A stretch of DNA of 52,237 bases from Candidatus Polarisedimenticolia bacterium (GTDB lineage: Bacteria; Acidobacteriota; Polarisedimenticolia; Gp22-AA2; AA152): NCBI GenBank assembly GCA_035764505.1, contig DASTZC010000288.1:1-52237 (forward strand), written 5' to 3'. Positions 48,164-52,237 of the stretch are shown here, piece by piece. The position numbers were made by a program, and so were the translations under genes. Position 1 is the first letter of the stretch, and the number at the start of each line of letters is the position of its first letter. The notes below the pieces were generated by a model. The model was not told the origin of the DNA. It ran no database searches and saw only the letters and a program-made list of their open reading frames with translations.

Positions 48164-48193
48164 TTGACACCGCCGAGAGCGCTGTGCTAGAAA
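48164..48193 (+). promoter_or_regulatory. Putative promoter giving a leaderless or near-leaderless mRNA
   Basis: TTGACA (48164-48169) and TAGAAA (48188-48193) are 18 bases apart, and the GTG start of the Trm112-like gene is at 48201. The expected transcription start is at or next to the start codon. Confidence 0.5.
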
Positions 48194-48200
48194 ATGCCGC

Positions 48201-48389
48201 GTGGCGGTCGATCCAAAACTCCTAGAGATTCTCGCCTGTCCCGTATGCAAGACCTCCGTGGAGCTACTGCCGGACGGATCGGGACTGTTGTGCCGCCAGT
48301 GCAGGCTGGTCTACCCAATCGAAAGCGACATCCCGGTGATGCTCGTGGATGCCGCCCGTCAGGTAGCTCCCTCCCAGGATCTTCCTTGA
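48201..48389 (+). CDS. Trm112-like/YcaR zinc-binding protein
   Basis: The 62-residue protein matches the Trm112/YcaR (UPF0434) family. It has DPKLLEILACPVCK, LLCRQCRLVYPI and SDIPVML; two CxxC pairs form a zinc-ribbon. In several Gram-negative genomes such a gene sits next to kdsB and LPS genes; here it is next to the heptose kinase and heptosyltransferases. The GTG start has no ribosome-binding site, and a promoter ends 7 bases before it. Its stop overlaps the next start (TTGA). The molecular role of the bacterial protein is not established; eukaryotic Trm112 activates methyltransferases. Confidence 0.85.
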   Translation: MAVDPKLLEILACPVCKTSVELLPDGSGLLCRQCRLVYPIESDIPVMLVDAARQVAPSQDLP

Positions 48390-49372
48390 AAAACCGGCTG
48401 GAGCCGGCCAGGTCTTCCCAGCTCATTCCACGCATGGCAGGGTCCCGCATCCTGGTCGTGGGCGACCTGATGGTAGATCGGTTCCTCTGGGGCAAGGTCC
48501 ATCGCATCTCACCCGAGGCGCCGGTGCCGGTGGTTCGCCTCGGTTCCGAGACCTCACTTTTGGGAGGAGCCGGCAACGTCGCACGCAACCTTCGGGCGCT
48601 CGGCGCGGAAGTGAGCCTGGTGGGCGTCGCGGGCTCCGATCGGGCCGGCGACGAAATTCTTCGCCTCTTGTCGGAGGCTCGGCTGGACGGGGCCGGCATC
48701 ATCCGCGAGGAGGGAAGGACCACCACCGTGAAGTCACGCGTCATAGCCCATCAACAGCAGGTCGTTCGAATCGATCGCGAGACCTCGGACCCTCTGCACG
48801 AAGCTTCGCAGGCCGCACTGGCCCAGCGTTGCCTCGATTCTCTGGAAGGCACCCAGGGGATCATCGTCAGCGATTATGCAAAGGGGGTGATCACGCAGGG
48901 TCTGCTCTCCAGCCTCATGCCCGCAGCCCGAAAAGCCCGAGTCCCGGTGGCGGTGGATCCGAAGCCAGCGCATTTCAAGCACTACCGCGGGGCAACCATC
49001 GTCACCCCCAACCTTATGGAAGCCATGGCAATGACAGGTCTTCCCGGCAGCTCCCCGCTTGAAGTTCTCGCCTTGGGAGAGGCTCTTATAGGGCTCCTTG
49101 ATTGTCGGGCCATCCTGCTGACCCAGGGAGAAGAGGGGATGACCCTGTTCGAGAAAGGCCAGTCACCTCAGCTGATACCCGCTACCGCCAGGGAGGTCTA
49201 CGATGTGACCGGGGCCGGCGATACGGTGATTGCGGTCCTTACACTTGCGATAGCCGCAGGGGCGACCCTCAGCGAGTCCGCCATCCTGGCTAATCGCGCC
49301 GCAGGCATCGCGGTCGGAAAGCTCGGAACCGCGACTGTCACTCCGGAAGAGCTCCTCAGAACAAGTATCTAG
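48386..49372 (+). CDS. hldA: D-glycero-beta-D-manno-heptose-7-phosphate kinase
   Basis: The 328-residue protein is a PfkB-family carbohydrate kinase of the HldE N-domain/RfaE1 type. It has ILVVGDLMVDRFLWGKVHRISPEAPVPVV, GGAGNVARNLRALG, VDPKPAHFKHYRGATIVTPNLMEA and the PfkB anion hole with catalytic Asp in DVTGAGDTVIAVL. It makes heptose-1,7-bisphosphate for ADP-heptose, the donor for the two transferases on the other strand. The nucleotidyltransferase domain that is fused in E. coli HldE is missing, so a separate HldC must exist elsewhere. It starts at TTG 48386, overlapping the previous stop (TTGA); ATG 48434 is an alternative. The protein is full-length. Confidence 0.88.
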   Translation: MKNRLEPARSSQLIPRMAGSRILVVGDLMVDRFLWGKVHRISPEAPVPVVRLGSETSLLGGAGNVARNLRALGAEVSLVGVAGSDRAGDEILRLLSEARLDGAGIIREEGRTTTVKSRVIAHQQQVVRIDRETSDPLHEASQAALAQRCLDSLEGTQGIIVSDYAKGVITQGLLSSLMPAARKARVPVAVDPKPAHFKHYRGATIVTPNLMEAMAMTGLPGSSPLEVLALGEALIGLLDCRAILLTQGEEGMTLFEKGQSPQLIPATAREVYDVTGAGDTVIAVLTLAIAAGATLSESAILANRAAGIAVGKLGTATVTPEELLRTSI

Positions 49373-49478
49373 AATATCGATTCCCGGGAAGAAGTTATTT
49401 GAGCTCAGGTGGTTGGGCCGCAGAGGTGTCTTCACGAGGGCTGCGGTGCGAATACAGCAGCGAGGCGGAAAGTTTTCC

Positions 49479-49507
49479 TTGACGGCCCCTGGGCAGGGTG
49501 GTAATTT
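49479..49507 (+). promoter_or_regulatory. Putative promoter of the HTH-TPR regulator
   Basis: TTGACG (49479-49484) and TAATTT (49502-49507) are 17 bases apart. This leaves an untranslated leader of about 110 bases; a perfect palindrome CCCGATCGGG (49610-49619) lies just before the start codon. Nothing else is seen in 49373-49626. Confidence 0.5.
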
Positions 49508-49626
49508 CCAAGACGTAACGGCATTCCAGCGTGCATCGATCGTTCGAAAGCTCTTGAAAAATGCGGTAGATACCGGTCCCGGGTCGGCGGGCTCGTTATT
49601 AACCCACATCCCGATCGGGAGAGACA

Positions 49627-50820
49627 GTGGAACAACCGAGAGGAAGCGCCAGGTTGGGCTCCTACCTGAAGCGGCTCAGGACGGGATACGGATTCTCCCT
49701 GCGCCGCGTCGAGTTGAAAGCCAAGGCCGAAGGCGCGGAAATCGATAATTCGCAGCTCTCGCGATACGAGCGCGGACGCTGCTATCCTTCCTTCGACAAG
49801 CTCTGTACCCTCGCCAACATTTTCAGCGTATCGGTCCAGAATTTCTCCGACGTCCTGGAAATGGAGAAGTTCGATACTTTCAAGCCCCCTGTTTCACTCG
49901 GCTTCGACGGGCTGCAGGCCCAGGGAAACGCGGAGCTCGAGACCGGAAACTTCGGTCGCGCCTATGTTGCCTTCGAGTCGGCCCTGCAATCAGCCGAGCG
50001 TCACCTGGGTCCCGAAAGAGACGATATGCGGGCACGGGCGCGTTACAAGATGGCGTTCTCACTGTTCCGCCTCGGAAAAATCAATCTGGCCGAAAGCGAG
50101 TTGAGGCTCATCCTTCGCGATCACCGTAAGATCTCTTCAAGAACCCGCTTCCTGACTCTCCTGATGCTCTCGAACGTCCATGACGAGCGAGGAGACCGCT
50201 ATCTCGCCCTCATGGAGGGAGAGCGCTGCCTGGACCTGGCGCGGGAAAGCGGTGACATCGCCGATCAAGCCTACGCGTTGCACGCGATCGGCCGGACGTG
50301 CTTCGAAGAGGGGGAATACGCGCGCGCCGCGGAGTTCCACTCTCAAGCCCTGGAGATGGCACGCGAGACCGCCAGCGCCCAGGAAGTGGTGCTTCTGCAA
50401 GCCAACCTCGGCTATTGCCAGGTGATGCTGAATCGCACCGAAAAGGGACTCAAGGAGATCCGCGAAGGCCTCGCCTTGAGCCGCAAGGAAGGATTGCGTC
50501 GGGGCACCGCTTACTGCCTGCGCATCCTCGGGCAGGTCTACTACAAGGAAGAGAAGCTGGCTCGGGCCCGAGAGTATTTCGAGGAAGCCCAGACGGTGGC
50601 CCATGGCGGCGATGCACCCTATACCGACATTCTCTTCCAGGCGGCCTATTACCTGTGGGAGATTGCCCGCCGGGAAGGGAACGCGGTGCAGGAGAAGGTC
50701 TACTTCGGCCGTCTGCGGCACCTGCGATCGTCTCTAGAACGTCATTTCGACGAGGTGGCTCAGTTCGATGCGTACATCGAGAAGGGAGGTCGCGGTGAAG
50801 AAGTGGCAGCCCGTACCTGA
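49627..50820 (+). CDS. XRE-family HTH regulator with TPR repeats
   Basis: The 397-residue protein begins with an XRE-type DNA-binding helix-turn-helix (residues about 8-60: LGSYLKRLRTGYGFSLRRVE, then IDNSQLSRYERGRCYPSFDKL). At least six TPR-like helix pairs follow from about 95 to 360, for example AQGNAELETGNFGRAYVAFE, AYALHAIGRTCFEEGEYARA and AYCLRILGQVYYKEEKLARA. This plan is that of regulators whose TPR part senses a peptide or protein. The GTG start has GGGAGA 5-6 bases upstream. The next gene starts inside its last 26 bases. It probably controls itself or the neighbouring secreted-protein gene, but no operator is proved. Confidence 0.85.
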   Translation: MEQPRGSARLGSYLKRLRTGYGFSLRRVELKAKAEGAEIDNSQLSRYERGRCYPSFDKLCTLANIFSVSVQNFSDVLEMEKFDTFKPPVSLGFDGLQAQGNAELETGNFGRAYVAFESALQSAERHLGPERDDMRARARYKMAFSLFRLGKINLAESELRLILRDHRKISSRTRFLTLLMLSNVHDERGDRYLALMEGERCLDLARESGDIADQAYALHAIGRTCFEEGEYARAAEFHSQALEMARETASAQEVVLLQANLGYCQVMLNRTEKGLKEIREGLALSRKEGLRRGTAYCLRILGQVYYKEEKLARAREYFEEAQTVAHGGDAPYTDILFQAAYYLWEIARREGNAVQEKVYFGRLRHLRSSLERHFDEVAQFDAYIEKGGRGEEVAART

Positions 50821-51613
50821 GCCGGTGCACGCACGTCTCGGCAACTTCGCCCGGGCGGCTTGCCTCCTGCTCGCGGCAGGCATTGCCACGCCGGCGCGAT
50901 CCGAGGTATCGATCGTAAATGACGCCCCGGGGCGTACGCCGCGGCTTCTGGTCATGCCCGATTTCAACAAAGGGAAGCCGCTCTACTGGAAGACCGTCCG
51001 CAGCGGAGTCGACTCGCGATACGTGTTGAACCCGCAGGGAGACCGGCTGGGGGATGGAATTCCTAATGTGGGGACCCGGCCCGGTGCGCGCCAACCCTGG
51101 GTGGTCTGGTCCGCGAACGACGGCGCCGATTTGGAGATAGCGTACGCTTTCTGGACGGGAGGTCGGTGGGAAGGTCCCCACCTGCTCGAGCGCGTCGACA
51201 ATACCCTGGACGACCTGGATCCTCGGATCGCCTTCGATGCGAACGGGAATCCCGTGGTCACCTGGTGGCGTAACGAGCCGATACCCCGCGTCTATCTCAG
51301 TACCTTCCGCAACGGGATCTGGTCGGCTCCGCTGGCCATCTCCGACGCTTCTGTTCCGAGCCGCTTTCCCTCGCTCAGAATCCAGGACGGCAAAGCAGTC
51401 CTGACCGTTCGCACTCCTCGCGGCCAGAGCATTCTCTACCAGAGTCTGTCGGAAATCAGGATCGAGGGGGAGGGTCCACTCGACGGCCCCGTGCCGCCTC
51501 CCGGTCAGGAGTTCCCCGACCCGGGGGCCAGCTTGACTCCGCCCGTGAACTGCGGCAACAGCTGCTCGGAGATCATCCTGGTCCGTCCCACGCCAAACGA
51601 CGGACGCAACTAG
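50795..51613 (+). CDS. Secreted hypothetical protein with beta-propeller-like repeats
   Basis: I do not recognise a named family. The 272-residue protein starts at GTG 50795, with GGGAGG 5 bases upstream, inside the end of the HTH-TPR gene. An N-terminal signal peptide (basic, then FARAACLLLAAGIATPARS) sends it out of the cytoplasm. The body repeats short motifs like PWVVWSANDGADLEIAYAFW, PRIAFDANGNPVVTWWRN and STFRNGIWSAPLAISD. These resemble blades of sialidase/BNR-type propellers. Two Cys near the C-terminus (NCGNSC) could form a disulfide. It may be an envelope or exported factor controlled by the HTH-TPR protein. The stop is 9 bases from the convergent lapA. Confidence 0.6.
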   Translation: MKKWQPVPEPVHARLGNFARAACLLLAAGIATPARSEVSIVNDAPGRTPRLLVMPDFNKGKPLYWKTVRSGVDSRYVLNPQGDRLGDGIPNVGTRPGARQPWVVWSANDGADLEIAYAFWTGGRWEGPHLLERVDNTLDDLDPRIAFDANGNPVVTWWRNEPIPRVYLSTFRNGIWSAPLAISDASVPSRFPSLRIQDGKAVLTVRTPRGQSILYQSLSEIRIEGEGPLDGPVPPPGQEFPDPGASLTPPVNCGNSCSEIILVRPTPNDGRN

Positions 51614-51622
51614 CTTCCTGGC

Positions 51623-51955
51623 TCAACCGGCGAAATCCTGGGGTGGTGTCGCTGGACGCTCGGAAGCCATCTTTTCCATCATCGGCCTACGACGCTTCTC
51701 CAGCTCTCCTTCCAGCCTCCCCACGTCCTTGCGAAGCCGGCGGTTCTGCAACCTCAGTCGGAGTCCGTCCAAAAAGCTGATGAGCGAGGCAAACCCCACT
51801 CCCGCCGCCAGGCAGGCCACCATGATTAGGGAAACCGAAACTTGCTGGTAGGAGCTGAACAGCAGATTGACGTCGACCCTCGCATCATTCTGGGTCACGA
51901 GCATGAGGACCGCGCCGAAAAAAAACAGGCAGAGGGCGACGATGAACAGGCTCAT
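51623..51955 (-). CDS. lapA: LapA-domain (DUF1049) membrane protein
   Basis: The 110-residue protein has two N-terminal membrane helices (FIVALCLFFFGAVLMLV and SLIMVACLAAGVGFASLISF), with the LapA-typical TQNDARVDVNLLF between them. A cytoplasmic coiled coil follows (LRLQNRRLRKDVGRLEGELEKRR). In E. coli, LapA works with LapB to control LpxC and LPS synthesis; the LapB gene is not visible here. The ATG overlaps the kdsC stop (ATGA), so it is translated after kdsC. The position in an LPS gene region agrees with the assignment. Confidence 0.82.
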   Translation of the reverse strand: MSLFIVALCLFFFGAVLMLVTQNDARVDVNLLFSSYQQVSVSLIMVACLAAGVGFASLISFLDGLRLRLQNRRLRKDVGRLEGELEKRRRPMMEKMASERPATPPQDFAG

Positions 51956-52237
51956 TGAGGAGGATTCCCACCGGCGGGACCGGCCGACAGCGAGCGCCCT
52001 TTCGCGGCCAGGATGAAATCGGCGACTTCCCGAACCGCTCCCTTTCCACCTGGGGCTCGGGTTACGAATCGCACCCTTTTCCGCACCGCCGGATGGGCGT
52101 CCGCCGGCGCCGCCGAGAATCCCACTTCCTCCAGGACCTCCAGGTCCACCACGTCATCCCCGATGAAGCAGACCGATTCGGCAGCGATCCGCCGACGCGC
52201 CAGGATCTCGCGGTAAATCTCAACCTTGTTGCTGACC
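51952..52237 (-). CDS. kdsC: KDO-8-phosphate phosphatase KdsC, C-terminal part (runs off right edge)
   Basis: Only the last 94 residues are present; the N-terminus with the HAD nucleophile lies beyond the edge. The visible part has SNKVEIYREILARRRI, the HAD motif IV VCFIGDDVVDLEVLEEVG, and the KdsC-typical ADAHPAVRKRVRFVTRAPGGKGAVREV. KdsC removes phosphate from KDO-8-P on the way to CMP-KDO, the first LPS core sugar. The stop overlaps the lapA start (ATGA). Confidence 0.9.
   Translation of the reverse strand, partial: VSNKVEIYREILARRRIAAESVCFIGDDVVDLEVLEEVGFSAAPADAHPAVRKRVRFVTRAPGGKGAVREVADFILAAKGRSLSAGPAGGNPPQ

Noticed and set aside
49610-49619. Palindrome CCCGATCGGG before the HTH-TPR gene as an operator
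   Set aside because: Ten bases of GC-rich palindrome are easily found by chance here, and no second copy was seen.

Overview
The window is GC-rich, densely packed chromosomal DNA from a Gram-negative (diderm) bacterium. LptD, LolA, LapA, KdsC, two heptosyltransferases, a heptose-phosphate kinase and a LPS-type kinase all point to an outer membrane with lipopolysaccharide. A CIRCE element at groESL points to HrcA control of heat shock, and a UGA codon with a SECIS hairpin in formate dehydrogenase means the host decodes selenocysteine. TTG and GTG starts and 4-base stop/start overlaps are frequent. The gene mix would fit Acidobacteriota or a related uncultured phylum, but nothing here fixes the taxon. 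I see no insertion sequence, prophage, CRISPR array, rRNA or tRNA. No gene-free stretch exceeds about 260 bases.

Layout. 1-1079 (-): start of rsmI, and nadE. 1198-1758 (+): efp. 1768-4670 (-): an uncharacterised operon of flavoprotein, radical SAM protein and divergent metallophosphoesterase-fold protein. 4875-7333 (+): a DUF4388 (PATAN-type) protein and a fumarylacetoacetate-hydrolase-family enzyme. 7335-11919 (-): a three-gene selenocysteine formate dehydrogenase whose catalytic subunit lacks its N-terminal [4Fe-4S] module; that module sits at the C-terminus of the NuoG-like subunit. 12018-15690 (-): nitrilase, radical SAM-TPR protein and RluD-type pseudouridine synthase, joined by ATGA overlaps.

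15857-24801 (+): MEMO-family protein, lptD, two nucleotide-sugar/SDR-type genes, a fused prenol kinase/prenyl-phosphate kinase-like membrane protein (VTE5-VTE6-like), a UbiA prenyltransferase and a secreted phosphodiesterase. 24743-29418 (-): the heat-shock operon clpB-hsp20-htpX-grpE behind a strong sigma70-type promoter. 29631-34814 (+): glyA, polA and an HD-GYP response regulator. 34815-36612 (-): two peptide-type ABC permeases. 36787-37500 (+): lolA, closed by a terminator shared with groEL. 37581-39585 (-): groES-groEL under CIRCE control. 39764-42297 (+): a lone HSP100-type AAA+ ATPase and an unknown partner, divergent from groE. 42274-43860 (-): a carboxyl-terminal protease. 44107-45103 (+): tatA-tatC.

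45093 to the right edge is mostly envelope/LPS: kinase, waaF, waaC-like, a Trm112-like protein, heptose-7-phosphate kinase, lapA and kdsC. It is interrupted by an HTH-TPR regulator and a small secreted protein.

The most notable points are the selenocysteine formate dehydrogenase with the relocated iron-sulfur module, the fused prenol salvage kinase beside UbiA, the flavoprotein/radical SAM/metallophosphoesterase-like operon, and the AAA+ pair next to groE. All functions are read from sequence motifs by eye; no database search was possible.
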